The position numbers and the translations under genes were made by a program. A stretch of 64,000 nucleotides of DNA, taken from the NCBI GenBank assembly GCA_028274465.1, contig CM051456.1, positions 98,733,050-98,797,049 of the forward strand. Reading direction: 5' to 3'. The DNA is from Plantago ovata. Lineage: Eukaryota > Streptophyta > Magnoliopsida > Lamiales > Plantaginaceae. Below the pieces are notes generated by a model, which searched no databases, was not told the DNA's origin, and worked only from the letters and a program-made list of their open reading frames with translations. Shown piece after piece: positions 22,083 to 34,383 of the stretch; the first letter of the stretch is position 1; each line of letters begins with the position of its first letter.

Positions 22083-24473
22083 TATCTGCATAATGAAATG
22101 GGAATTGAATTGTTTGGGTACAAACTTTGTATTGCATTGGGTTTCAAGTGTGTGCTTCATGTTTCATGTGGTTTATATGCAATTGCATGCCACTTGCTAA
22201 CACTTAATAATGGCATTTTCTTAGTTGCAAGTGTTTGAATGTATTTGTAATTGTGTTTGTATGTATTTATAATTTTATATGCAAATTACTTTTCCAACCC
22301 ATTCTTAAAGAGGTATAATTTTTAAATTAAACTGTATCAATATAAATTAAAAGTTGATTATAAAAATATACTCCATTTAATCTCATAATATAATTTTATT
22401 ATATTTTTCTCCAATGTAATTTAGGAGTTATATGTGGTTAAAGGTCGGGATAAATAGTCCCTTTAGGAAGTTTTTAATAAAACGGATGAAGTATATGATT
22501 CCACTTTGCAAACAATACACAACTCCAAACTGCTTAATCTAGTTTACAAACTATTTTTTCGAACACTCAACAGTTCATGCCAAAGTGGCATGATTATTAG
22601 TTTATTACCCACACTGCAGTCTACATTAGTGAAATACCACATTATTATTTAGGTTTCTTATTCGATCCCATTTCAAAAGGTTACTATTTGATTTTTTTGG
22701 TTCGTCAATTTATGAATTTGAGTACAAATTAGGGTCAAATTATTATTAAAATAATAAGGTAGGCGTTTCACAAGCTTTCCAAGCCCTCTCAACTCTAATT
22801 TGGGGGTGATCGTAATAAAATGCGATAATTAGGGGCCGAAAGCAATATCCATTTAAGAGTTTTAAGGTTACTTTTAATTACAAATTAGTGATACTTTTAA
22901 GAGTTTCTATCAACTTAGTGTAACTTAAATACTTTATTACAAATTGGTGATGACCCTAATTTCAGTAATAAGGTTAATTAAAATTTATAAATTCTCTCCA
23001 ACTTACCCCAGTATCTCATGTATTTCTCAATTACTCAAATACATATTAAAATATTAAGTTTCATCAATCTTACTTAATTGTGTTTAGTGGAGTAATTTTG
23101 GTGATGCTTTCGGTGGCGTTACCGGTGATGCTTGATTACAATTTGGGATGACACTAAAGACACATAACGCTTGATTTGTAATGATGATTGTGATTAGAAA
23201 ATGTCGATGCTTATCAATTTGTAAGGATGTTTGAAATTAGAAGATGTTGATGCTTGTCAATTATTAGGATACTTGGAAATTGGGTTGAATACTTGCTAGA
23301 ATTTAAATTTTGGATGCATGTATAAATCCTACAAATAAACTAAACATAAGGAATATATTATTATATATTAAATAAGTTACTTAAAAATAGGTAAGGTTAA
23401 TTTAGTCATAACACATTTAGACACTAATTTATTATAAATATTCCACATATCACTAATTTAATAGAAATTATTAGAAACATTACTAATTTATAATTAACTC
23501 AGAATTAAGCAACAAAATGCTAAACACACACCAGCATGCTAGTGACATATACACATATAGATCATTGAGCTCGATCAGTGTAGCATTGTACACTCCTTGA
23601 TCTTGTAAACTACGACACAACTTTCGGTAAATATCTGATTAGTGATGATATTCGAGACGAACCGAGTATCATCAAACTCATTTGGTGATTTTTATGTTCT
23701 GTGTTTTGGTCTTTTTGGTACAAGTGGGCTTTGCATAATTGGTGAAGGCTTTTTTCTTCTGGACTTTGGGTTCGGTTTTCTCCATTGCTAGAGAGCTAAC
23801 TTATTTCACTGTGATGAGATCTTTGGATTATACCAATTCGGGCGGTACTCAACGACTTGAGCGGCTCCACTGCCGGAGGACATCGGGCAGTACTCAACGA
23901 CTTGGTGGCTTCATTCAAGGAGGAATTGACCAAAATGGAACCTTTTGGAAAGATAGGATTCTAACCTTATATTCTACGCGTGTGAAGCGTAATCTTGCAG
24001 AACATTATTATTTTATTAAATAATGTAGTAAAATGAATGGGTAAATATATAATCTTCGCATAATGACTTCAAACGTAACCAAAAAATAACTAATTGAGTA
24101 ATTAAACTTAACACTAATGGTGTCGTATAAATGTATATAGTTTTTGTAGTTATGCAATTAATCGTTTTGAATTGAACTATATTAGACATACGAAAAGTAT
24201 TCTTCCGATGAGTCAAGAACCATCAGATACATCTATAGGCTTTGGAAACATTCAACTTCGAAATCTGCAATGCATCTTTCGCATGTTAATTGGTGTTCTT
24301 CACCAATTGAATATATTGTCATGTGCGTCATTATCTCTTGCCATTTTGTTCCATCGATGCCTTTTGTTATGTTGATGCCGCAATATGGACGATATTCAAA
24401 TTCCAAGTGGCCTAGCTAGTATCCCCAGGTTCTCTATTATCAGAGCTAAATTGACGTTTTGGTAAATAAAATA
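22083..24473. other. Intergenic AT-rich DNA
   Basis: No convincing gene. A degenerate Stowaway-like MITE may lie at 22369-22497 (left TACTCCATTTAATC, right AAACGGATGAAGTA). The frame at 23739-24023 has no recognisable domain. Confidence 0.5.
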
Positions 24474-24734
24474 CTTCCTCCGTCCAATATATAATAAGTG
24501 TAACATTTTGTTTTATAATTGATTTTTTCGAGGATTAGTTTGACCTTAAATTAATTTTAAATCATTCAAGTAAAATAATTAAAAAATTATATTATGAAAA
24601 TATAAACATTCTAATTTTATGATATGATGTTTTTAATTATTTTTATTGTATGATTTAAGAATAATTTAAGGTCAAAATGATCATCGAAAAAGTCAACTAA
24701 ATCAAGTGTTACACTTATTATTGGACGGAGGAAG
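24474..24734. mobile_element. Stowaway MITE (Tc1/mariner type)
   Basis: Inverted ends CTTCCTCCGTCCAATA and TATTGGACGGAGGAAG are flanked by TA at 24472-24473 and 24735-24736. The inverted arms extend inward through TAATAAGTGTAAC and GTTACACTTATTA. Length 261 bp; AT-rich interior with no coding capacity. Confidence 0.95.
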
Positions 24735-25740
24735 TATGTCTTTTTTTTCATAAGAACATATCATGGTTATTTTTAAATTAAGTATAGTACAACCATACAA
24801 CTTTAAGTTAAAAAATAAAAATTTAAGAAGAGAATAAATAAAAAAGAAAGAAATTACGTCAATAAGATTCGAACCCAACACCTTCAACTAAAATAATGAT
24901 ATTCGAACCAAACACCTTCAATAAAAATAATAATACAAATAATGGAGAAAAATCACGCCGACAGGATTCGAACCCTACACCTTTTAATTAAATAATGACA
25001 CATGTACACACCAGATTGAAATTGAATAAGTAAGATCAACGGATTAAAATTGATTGGTAGGTCAATCAATTGGGTGAATCAAGCGGCTTATTATATTACG
25101 TTAATAATTTAATGAAAAGATGTACAATGATGTCTATTTATAATGACCGTAGAACGGATAACTATGGAAACAATATCTATTTAGATACTAACAGATAAGT
25201 ATAGAACAAGATATTGAGGAATATGTCAGATCCACCTCATCTTACCTAATCACTAAAGATATGACAACATCTTAGAGATTCTATAATATCTTTTACCTAA
25301 TCTAGACTAACTACCTAATATACAATTGAGCTTAGGTCATTGACGGACCGGGCGAGGCGCAAAGTCTCATCACACGGTGGCTTTGTGGTTATAATTATAG
25401 TTTGGTATTGTGGCTTTGTGCCGTGGTCATGTCTGTCCCTTGGTTTAAATTGGTGGAGATACTTATGTTTTACGTTGTACTCGTTCTGAGTATTGTCTAT
25501 GCTCTTTTATTAATATTTTTTTGGTCGTTTAAAAAAAAAGTTCAACGAGCTCATTTGAACTTGGTTTTTTGTGTAAAACACAAATAAATAGGAAAAAAAA
25601 AAAAAAACTCAACTAGTTTTTGGGTCTTGCAAACGGCAAACCCCCAATTAAACAAACGCACACAGTCACAATCAGGCTCTGAGATAAAAGCGAAACCTCA
25701 CCAATTCCCGGTCTCTGGAAGGCGCGCACGTTAGCATCGA
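24735..25740. other. Intergenic DNA, possibly an old LTR fragment
   Basis: 25060-25330 has the AT-rich, short-word character of LTR sequence (for example AGATATGACAACATCTTA) but no duplicate copy in the window. Nothing coding was supported. Confidence 0.35.
24852..24985 (-). repeat. Three degenerate copies of an ATTCGAACCCAACACC unit
   Basis: ATTCGAACC followed by an ACACCTT word recurs near 24860, 24901 and 24966. On the minus strand each copy contains GGGTTCGAAT, which resembles a Pol III box B. Confidence 0.55.
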
Positions 25741-25918
25741 TCTTCCGGTATGCCCATTTCTGATTTCCGATTCTCAGCAGCAGTTATATATATTCCTCAC
25801 ATTATTATTCTTAACTGTAATATAGTAGTACTATTAGGGTTCTTGTATATATTTCGATTCACTTTTGTCTCCTGACTCCCTGTATATATTTATTTGTTAC
25901 AGTGAATCAGTGATATTC
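25740..25918 (+). promoter_or_regulatory. 5' leader intron of the F-box gene
   Basis: A donor (CCG-GTATGCC near 25748) and an acceptor (TTGTTACAG ending near 25902) bracket an untranslated-leader intron just before the ATG at 25919. This supports real transcription of the downstream frame. Confidence 0.5.
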
Positions 25919-26245
25919 ATGGCTGCGTTTGATGAATTACCGGTAGAACTTATCCAGAAGATACAGTCTCTCCTTACCCAAACAGATGCTCACCGAACTT
26001 GCACCCTCTCCAAATCATGGTACGCTGCTTGGTCGACCCGACCTTTCCTTCACTTATACGAGGAGGAGGATAATATTTACAAGAACTCAAGGATGAGGAA
26101 TTTTGCCACAAAAACTTTGCAGAGGTACAAGGCCCCTCCTGCTGCTAGCTCTAAAGTCTCTGTGAAACCTTTCATTCTTAACAGATGGGAGGACCAGGAT
26201 GTGATTACCCAACTACAAGCCGCGACTTGGACAGAGAATGTGTAG
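25919..26245 (+). CDS. Short F-box protein
   Basis: 108 residues. The start MAAFDELPVELIQKIQSLLT followed by HRTCTLSKSWYAAW matches an F-box, which binds SKP1 in SCF ubiquitin ligases. The upstream ATG at 25865 is in frame but lies inside the predicted leader intron. Plant relatives usually continue with several hundred residues of substrate-binding repeats or an FBD. Here the frame stops at WTENV, so it is probably a truncated gene or a natural small F-box protein. No continuation was found downstream. Confidence 0.65.
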   Translation: MAAFDELPVELIQKIQSLLTQTDAHRTCTLSKSWYAAWSTRPFLHLYEEEDNIYKNSRMRNFATKTLQRYKAPPAASSKVSVKPFILNRWEDQDVITQLQAATWTENV

Positions 26246-27157
26246 GCACACGATTGCAAATGATCTCTATTCTACTTCTTAATAATGTGGTATTTCACTT
26301 GTGTATTGTGTGTAATAATCATGCCATTTTGGTATGAACCATTTGATGATTGGAAAAATTGTTTGTAGTTTTCTTTTGACGTTGTGAGCAGATAATGATC
26401 AATTTAAGTTGTGTATTATTTCTGAACTTAGTCTATATATGCATCCATTCAAATTAGTTCAAATTTGACTAGTTCTATTTTATAATATAAATAAATTTAG
26501 TTCAATTCAGTTATCTTCATATAGTTTTATTTGATTAAGTTGTGTTCAATCGAAATGGACGGTTTATTATAGAGGATGAGCTTCGATTTGACTCGATTTT
26601 AAATAACGTTGACCTTGTGACTTTCAAAACACTGATACAACAAGCGCTAGAAGTTTGCGTCAGCAGCACTCAGCAACGACAGCCAGCCGGAAGGGGGTGA
26701 AGATGAATTCATTCCTTCATGATTTCGACGAATTCCATCTCCAAATTAGTAACCGTCGATCGAAACTGATCGAAACTTCTGGAATTAGTATAAAGTACCG
26801 CCAATTCTACAGATTTCAACTGTCAATCTTTGTAGTATCAACTAAGCTTATACTATATCTTTGTTTATCCCACATGAAGAGTTGAAATGCAAACTATTAT
26901 CATTATAATAAGTTATGAAGTTGCAGCTGGCCACTAGGGGTGGGGGGCTGGGAATGTGCACATAATAAATCAAACCCTAAACCCTTTCAGTAAACTGATA
27001 TCTCAGTGCAAGGGGTTGTTTGTCCGGCATTTGTCCCCTCTTGAACAAAACTTAAATGCCAAGTCCCTTATGTGTAGATTCCCAGAGTTGACATGAAACC
27101 CACCAAGTGGTTAGAAGGTGGTGCTGCTTGCTAGTGGCTAATATATATGGATAGCTG
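26246..27157. other. Intergenic DNA between convergent genes
   Basis: No gene supported. A frame at 26655-26885 has no known domain. 26900-27157 is probably the 3' region of the minus-strand RNA-binding gene. Confidence 0.45.
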
Positions 27158-28882
27158 CTATACATAATGCACCCTCCTAGTTTTGTCTTTGTATGCTCCC
27201 CGAGACTGCAAAAACAAAGAAAAAAATTATGGTCATGGAATTATTTTGATGAATATTAGGTACATTATACATTTGGGAGTAGAAATTACGTACCATAAAT
27301 GTTGCAAGCACCAGTCTATCTCCGAATCTTGTGTTGTGCAACTCTCTTTGCACAATTGCTGATTCTTCCACAGTTTCAAACTCCAAATATATGTTACCAT
27401 TACTTGTCCTGAAAATTAAAATAATATTAACTAAACAAATGCATGCTACTGTGTTATTAACTAAACAAATGCATGTTATTGTGTTTCATTTAGTAGTGCT
27501 ATAACAATTACCTGTCAACATATATCTTTTGAGGATTTCCATAAGTTCTGAAAAAATCTTCACATCTAGGTTCGAAACTCTCCCGTTCTGATCGAGTCTA
27601 CACCGATATGAATAATTAGTACTCTTGATGAAAACTTTAGAATTAACAAATTGAAAATTAAAAAAAATAATAATAAAATAAAAAATAGCTAACCATAGCG
27701 TCAAACATGTTTCCTAAAAGCAAATACTTGCTAGGTTCGCCAATGTCAGTCTCCGGAGGCACGAACACAATCTGCAATGACCACATGTTAGAATAGGGGA
27801 AAAAAGCGCTAGATCATTAGCTATTTTTCTGTCTAAAATGCTAACATAAACTAGATCTTTCCCACTCTCATGTTCAAAACACAGGCGAAGGTAATTTCCT
27901 GTACACCCCTTGTTAATTCTTATAAAAAAAACAGAACACTATGTAACTTTTCTTACATCACTAGTCATTCAATCCAGTTGATGTAAATTGGTACGTCTAA
28001 GGTTCTTGCAGAAACTATTGTTTTTTACCATCCAGTTAAATTTAGGATCAAGATTATCTCTGCTGAATACTCTTGCTCTTTGTGGTTTCAAAAGTGTAAC
28101 TTCAACTTGAGCTACATTAGTTCTTACGGTGATCACTGAACTATTTGTGAGCATTTTCATGAGGGGTATTGGCTATTATGGCCTTTTGGAACATGTTGTG
28201 GGAAGAGCAGAACAAACCATGTAGAAGGTATTACTGTCCGGGGGTACGTCATATCTTGTGTTACCATATTACTTTTTCTTTATCTGTTTTCATTTGTATA
28301 TTTTTTCCTTCTTTTCTTTCTTTTCTTTCCTCTTTTTTCAATCTTAGCTAGTCCTGGTCTTGCTGGGGGATCTTTTATATGCTTCAAGGATGGGAAGAAT
28401 CACAGATTTGAAATTCCAATCTCGACTCAGTCACACACCCTTCAGTTTTTACTGGTCAAGAAACAATGTTGAATGGAAAAACTTACTTTCTTTGTTAATT
28501 TAGATCTTCATATTTTCATATTTCTGGAAAATAAAGATTTAACCTGTACACTACCAAGCCAATAGATCAGGTGAAGTTTGAACCATATCGCCCTTTTATG
28601 TATCAAAAGCTCATATTTTCTTGTACATTAATTCTTAGGTCTATCAATTTCATACAGCTTCTATTAATTATAAAGTGAACTGAAAGCAGGTAACACACGT
28701 TATTAGTTTTTAGGTGTAAATTTTCATACTTATGTTGAGTATTACATTGACATCAGGGATAAAATCATGTATTTAGTTCCAAAATTAGTAAATTACACAA
28801 TATATAACAATGATGGTATGGTGCAACATGGTTTTCTTGATGGGCTCTTCTACAGACTGCATAGCTTTTAGAAATATCATCA

Positions 28883-28915
<33 letters not shown>

Positions 28916-31618
28916 AGAGATCTACTAATTTAATGGCCATACTTGGATTGTATTATCAGGCTCTATGTCATGCCTGGTGCAGTTGACAGCTATGAAATGC
29001 ATCAGATAGGTACATTATTAAGAATCATGGCATACATGCATTAGACTGGAGTAATTTATCAAGGTAGTTTCACATGCTATAAGTCAGAGTTAGATTGTTT
29101 GGATGAATTGGGGACGAGCAACATCTTCCTCTGCTGAGTTTGCAATTACATAGAGCAGCTGCTAGCATTAATTTGTTTCCATGGAGCTGCCGCTGCTATC
29201 TTTAATAACAAATATCATGGAGTTGCTGCTAGACAGTGACTCATTAACTAGTTTCCATCATCTCTTGCACAGCTCATATCCTGTGCCTCTCGTGCAAACA
29301 TGCCAAGTGCCATTGTGTCAAGCATCACAGCAGTGTTAGCTGATTCTTTTGTTTTGAAACTAACGGAGTGTTTTTTTTTTTTTTTTTATTTTTTATTTTA
29401 TTAATGGATGAAAGCCAGTAATCTCTTAGAGCATACTAGATCTTTGGCTAGGAGAAAACTAAACCAAATGTCTCAGGTAAAAGTGCTAGTTTTATCTTGT
29501 TTATAACAAGCACAGGCAAAAGTGAGAGTTTTACCTGTGTTTCAAATTAAAGCAGGCAATATGAATCATTAATTTTCTTCCAGTACAGGGATGCAACTAT
29601 TAGTCGTGTTTCTACCTAAGTGCGGGTAAAGCAGAGTTTTCTGTTGAATTTCTTGAAAAATCCTACCCGAACCACCCTAACTCTAGTTTCTGGATTAATC
29701 TTGATGTTCCCCACATTTTATAAACACAGGTAAAGAGTTTGATATATTAAAAAGAAATTACGTAAAAACAATAGGCACGTAGAAGATATTTCTCTTGCAG
29801 CCAAAAATTATGATATATTAAAACATAGATAAGACTAAGAAATGCAGAAAAAATAATAGGTCTAATCATTAGGGAGTATAGTTTGACCAAATACCTCAAT
29901 AGTTTGATTGTTAAGTTTTAGCTTCCCACACAATTGCTGTGCCAATTTCGCTCCTTCAATTGTTTCAAACTGAAATCAATTCAAATGGAACTTCGAAATA
30001 CCGGAGATGATATAAATGTATAATGAATAAATTATGTAATGACACTTACTTGAATTACTCCATAACGATCTACATCAGTTGAACGAAGATTTGAAAACCT
30101 AATCCGTCCATATTTCTCAAACAGCTACAAAAACAGGAAAAAGTTTCTTTTCATAATCAAAACAAAAGGCACATTGAATTGAAAATGCAGTTCTATAGTT
30201 TTGACCTGAAGATAAAGTTGTGAACTATACCTGTCTAAAATGAAGATCCGTAGTTTGTGATGGTAAATTTACTACTAGGATCTTCACAGATGGTGTGATT
30301 TGAATGCTATGCGGTGGACGGGGAACGAAGTTACGTTCGATACAATGTTTCAGCGTTTACCTTCTTTCCGAGAAATTTTTGTTTTCCTTGATGCTCAACG
30401 CTGCTCCAATCTATGGAGTTGATAAACTCAATGTACCTAATGATCCGATCAAATTAGAATTATCCAAAGAAAGAAAAAAAACAAAAAAAGTTTCACCAAA
30501 GTGCAAGTAAAAGAAGGCAGTAAACATACCATACAATCATATCTTGATCACGATCATCCACGATAAAACATTCCTTGATCTAAAAGGGAAAAAAAAAACA
30601 GTCATAACATTGATGACAACTTCTTAGTTAAACAAGTTATTGAAAATGGTACTTGGAATTTCCAATTTCTTCTAACATTACTACCAACTGAGCTAGTTCA
30701 AGAAGTGATTGGAATACCCATACCTAGGTATCCAGGAGCTGATAAATTAATATGGGTGAAACACCAAATGGTATCTTCTCCGTTAAATCAGCTTACAACT
30801 ACTTCATAAAGGATATTACACAGGAAACAAACTGGACATGGAAAAGACGGTGGAACATCAAAATTACAACCTACTGCATTTAGACTTCATAAACATTGCA
30901 TCATACCATCACCTTTGTGTAGCATGTGCAACCCTTCTGAAGAAACAATGGAACATCTATTTTGGCACTGCCCGTTTTTTACTCAAGTAATAAGCTGGAT
31001 ACTTCCCCTTAATCCAACACCACAGGTTAATTCCTTGCTAGAAATAATCTTTAGAGAAACTGCTAACTCTAAAGAGCAGGTAAAAAAAAGCTTTTAACCC
31101 TTTCCTGTTTAACAGCTTACTCATAGACACCATGAAGGATCACACAACACTTTAATTGTGTTTACGAGTACAACACTAAACTGAACAAATTAAGACACAT
31201 TATACATACCAAATGTAGTTTATTCATCCATAACAGAGGAAATAGAGGAAGGTAAAAATCTAGTTCTACTACTACTATTAATAAGTAACCATAAATAACC
31301 AGTAAAGATACTCATTTTCCAAAAAAACCAGTAAAGATATACTACCTTTCCTAAAAAAAGAAAAAAATATTCATTTAAATCCCTTCGAGTTGATACTCTT
31401 GGCATCTGCAGAATTAAGCAAAAGTATATTAAAAAAAATATTAAAAAAATAATAATAAATCATTGCACTGCAAATAACACAATAAAATTAATCAATACCT
31501 ACCGGATATGCTAATATGCTCCTACCATTCCAAAATCTGCGAGCATAGGGATAATTTTCTGGAGAAGGTGCTTTATCACAATTTGAATTTGCGAAATACA
31601 TTCTCCCGCTATAAGAAA
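27158..31618 (-). CDS. RNA-binding protein with an RRM and a U2AF-homology-like RRM
   Basis: Minus-strand exons: 31502-31618, about 31380-31405, about 30530-30580, about 30236-30350, 30050-30124, 29895-29969, 27694-27771, 27512-27597, 27294-27408 and 27158-27205 (stop at 27158). The first RRM has RNP2 ILVVNL and RNP1 DRYGVIQF. The second begins YLLLGNMFD, continues KIYVDR and NIYLEFETVEES, and ends RLVLATFM. That order and wording resemble the C-terminal region of RBM39/U2AF65-like splicing factors, which act in the nucleus. The upstream exons (RMYFANSN, ARRFWNGRSILAYP) are not recognised. The 5' border of the exon at 30236-30350 is unclear because stops precede it. Probably a host gene, possibly alternatively spliced or partly decayed. 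Confidence 0.6.
28885..28914. repeat. Poly-T tract in an intron
   Basis: A run of about 30 T. A second, shorter T run lies at about 29371-29387. Either could be the tail of an inserted retroelement, but no head was identified. Confidence 0.8.
30606..31097 (+). pseudogene. LINE (non-LTR) polymerase 3' fragment
   Basis: In broken frames on the plus strand: WNFQFLLTLLPTELVQEV, then GIFSVKSAYNYF, and CSMCNPSEETMEHLFWHCPF. The last is the zf-RVT cysteine motif (C-x2-C ... H-x4-C) that follows reverse transcriptase in plant L1-type LINEs. Frame changes and stops (near 30880) show decay. It sits antisense in an intron of the RNA-binding gene. Confidence 0.8.
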
Positions 31619-31619
31619 A

Positions 31620-32110
31620 AAAGTAAAAACAGTTTAGAAACAAAATAGTAGTAGGAAAATAGGCGACTATATGAGTGCTCGAATTTCGCGAATTAAAGCA
31701 TTTCTAAGTCGTCTCTGTTGATGAAATAGTGAAACCAAAGAGGTGGGTTTTCAACCTTACCAGCAGAAAAGCAGATGAAGCTCGATACCACAGCCGACTG
31801 AAGTTGGATTTATTCTCTTCTCCACAAACGGGCACAAAGAGGAAGTTGGATTTGTTCTCTTCTCCACAAACGGGCAAAGAGGAAGTGACTGGTTAGGTTT
31901 TCTTAGGGAATTATGTGGGCTTCTAAATTGGGCTTACTTGACCGGTTGACCCAACTTCAAATCACCCTTGATTCTTCAGATTTAGACAAGTATACGATGA
32001 CTTTTTCATAAATTCAACTAGTTAATAATCGGTCGAAATTTGACGGGAAATAAAATTACAAATAATAAATGAAAATAAATTAAAATGAACAATGATGTTT
32101 CTATCTTTGT
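31620..32110. other. 5' flank of the RNA-binding gene
   Basis: 31760-31900 probably contains the leader and start region on the minus strand. It holds a direct repeat of about 30 bp (TTCTCTTCTCCACAAACGGG near 31811 and 31855). No other gene was seen. Confidence 0.45.
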
Positions 32111-32178
32111 TTTATTGAAAATGTTTTACGAAATAGTCCCATCAAATATGATAATAATTTAAATTATGGCTGAATAGA
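32110..32178. repeat. Left remnant of the 34.4-kb tandem array
   Basis: The segment ACGAAATAGTCCCATCAAA at 32128-32146 resembles the array unit (GCGGAATAGACCCGTCGAA). The array appears to have been split by the hAT-like insertion. Confidence 0.4.
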
Positions 32179-32280
32179 CAGTGGCGGATCTACCAGGTAG
32201 CAAGGGGGTGAAGTGCCCCCATTTGATTTTTGAATTAAAAGTACTATTATACCTTTCATACAAAATATGATGAAACATTT

Positions 32281-32870
32281 GGGCTACCCGGCCCGATATA
32301 CCAGGCCAAGAGCCGGCCATGAGCAGCCCATGGGCTGGGCTTGGACTTATAGTTAGGCCCATGGGCCCGTGTCTAACATCTTGGCCCGTAGGCTCGGCCC
32401 GTGAATATATATATAGATTTTATATTTTATATATATAAATATGTATATATATACACATGTATTATTATATATAAATGTGTATATATATACACATGTATTA
32501 TTAAATGATGTTGTACTTTATATATTTGTAATACTTTTCTATACTTATAAGATTTCTAAGTGATATACAATCATATTATATACACATTTGTAATATTATA
32601 TAACTCAAGCAAAAATATATAAATTAAATAGATTCATCATTCTACTAATACTACACTACATAACTAAAAAAAAAAAAAAACATTTTGATTACTAAATAAT
32701 TGAAAAAAAAATAAAAATTTAAAAACTTAAGGCCCAGCCCGGCCCATGACGGGCCCGGGCTTGGGCCTAATGTTGAGGCCCGTCCCAGGCCATGGGCCGG
32801 GGCCTGGGCTTGGTGCTAGTCTTCCCGGGCCTGACCGGGACTCTGAAAGCCCGGTCCGTCCCATTGCCAA
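32281..32870. mobile_element. GC-rich hAT-type nested sequence
   Basis: GGCCCGGCCCG-type clusters at 32281-32400 and 32730-32865 bracket an AT-rich core. The inverted CCCGGCCC/GGGCCGGG content is typical of Ac-like termini. The exact ends and duplication were not found. Inside, a 26-bp unit around ATATACACATGTATTATTA occurs twice (32440-32500). Confidence 0.5.
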
Positions 32871-32887
32871 TTGTGCATACATTTCTT

Positions 32888-33770
32888 CAGGGCTCAGTGG
32901 AGATGGACCCGGACCGGTTTTTCCGGTCTCCGTCCAGACCTATATAATACGGTCCTGTCCTCAGACCAAGGATTTTGGGGATTCCGATCTTTGATCCGGT
33001 CCGGTCCAAAACTGGCATTTTACCGGTCCGAACCGTATAGGACCGAAATCTTTATTTTTATTTTTATTTTTTTTTATATAGTAGTCTTTCCCAATTGCCC
33101 TAAATCCCAAAGACCCAACTCACTTTTTCATTTTTTACATTCTTTCTTCCTTCGTCATTCCTTCACGTCCCAAAAAAACCCACCTCCAACCTCAGCTCTT
33201 CGTCCAGCCGCCGCCCACCAGTCCACCACCGTCCAGATCCGCCACTCTTCCACCAGGCAACCACCATGTACATCGTATTAAGGTACTGTAATCGTCCGCG
33301 AATTGGTTTCCTCTATTTTTGCATAAATTCTCTGTTTTTCCCCCTTCCTGGATTCTCAACAATCTGCAACGGATTCGAGCGATGTTGATCAAAGTTTCAT
33401 TGGAGTGGACAATTGGCTTTGGAGTTTGGAGTATATTGGAGGCAATAGTACTAGTATTAAGGAGTGGATTGTACTTTGGTAGTTTGGTATGGTGTGTGAG
33501 TACTTGCCGTAGTACTAGAAGATTGGCTTCATATGTTTTTAATTTTGGTGTTGGTTGTGGGATGATTCTGAGCTTCCATCATTTATTTTTTTTATATATA
33601 ATTGCCATACTGGTCCATATCGGTCTTGGATCGGACCGACCCGTATTTTTCTGGTCCTGGACCGGACCGGACCGTGTCTATACGGTTCGGTCTTCGACCC
33701 TTCAAAAATTCTAAATTTTGATCCGGTCCATATCAGTTCCGGTCCGGTTCTGGACCGATGCTTAGCCCTA
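32888..33770. mobile_element. hAT element with captured leader-like sequence
   Basis: The ends are CAGGGCTCAG and CTTAGCCCTA, inverted with few changes, flanked by the 8-bp duplication CATTTCTT (32880-32887 and 33771-33778). The subterminal regions are filled with GGACCGG and CCGGTCC. The centre (33140-33280) is Cys/Pro/Ser-codon-rich, leader-like DNA that may be captured host sequence. No transposase. Confidence 0.88.
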
Positions 33771-33783
33771 CATTTCTTTACGC

Positions 33784-33855
33784 ATATGAGGTTGTGGTGC
33801 AGCGGCAAAAGTCCATTGATGTTGTCCTGCCCACTCGAGTTCTCGAAACCTGAAC
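33784..33855 (+). mobile_element. Possible SINE-like sequence
   Basis: GTTGTGGTGCAGCGGCAAAAG resembles box A with its flank, and CGAGTTCTCGAAACC about 35 nt on resembles a worn box B. No tail or duplication was defined. Confidence 0.3.
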
Positions 33856-34383
33856 ACTGTTTATTTTATTCACAAATTTATTCTACCATATTCCTTCTAT
33901 TTTTGTTTATCTTCTAATTTTTTAATTTTAACCAAAAAAAAAAATTTCTACAATTTAGTTTCTCCTTCACAAATAAAAATTAAGATTCATTTTAGCAAAA
34001 TTTAAAGGACCTATTTTTCTTCGTTTACTAATTTTGAGTTTTTTTCAATTGTAAAGAATTAATATTTATCAAAAGAGATTCAATTCTATCTATTTTCACT
34101 TCTTATGATTTTAGAAATATATCCTGAAATTTCTTTATTATTTCGATGATTAACTTTTTTAATTTTTGAATTACTCATGTAATAATTCAAACAAAATTAG
34201 TTAAATTATGTTATATTTTAAAATGATTTTTTTATGCTAAATACTCCATTTCACATATATATTCATTTTGGTTCTAAGATATATATTGGTTTAAAATACA
34301 TTTAGACTACAAAGTTTAATTAATATTTTTCTTACAATTGTGCCCCTCTTGACAAATTTTCTGTGTCCGCCACTGGGAATAGA

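Larger units (their letters stand above)
32179..34375. mobile_element. hAT-like element with CAGTGGCGGA ends
   Basis: The ends are CAGTGGCGGA and TCCGCCACTG, a perfect 10-bp inverted repeat. The 8-bp flanks TGAATAGA (32171-32178) and GGAATAGA (34376-34383) differ at one base. The inner ends share GGGGTGAAGTGCCCC and TGCCCCTCTTG. The original element was small; most of its length is nested DNA. Confidence 0.82.

Noticed and set aside
23739..24023. 94-residue frame
   Set aside because: No recognisable domain, no convincing splice or promoter context, and surrounding AT-rich intergenic DNA.
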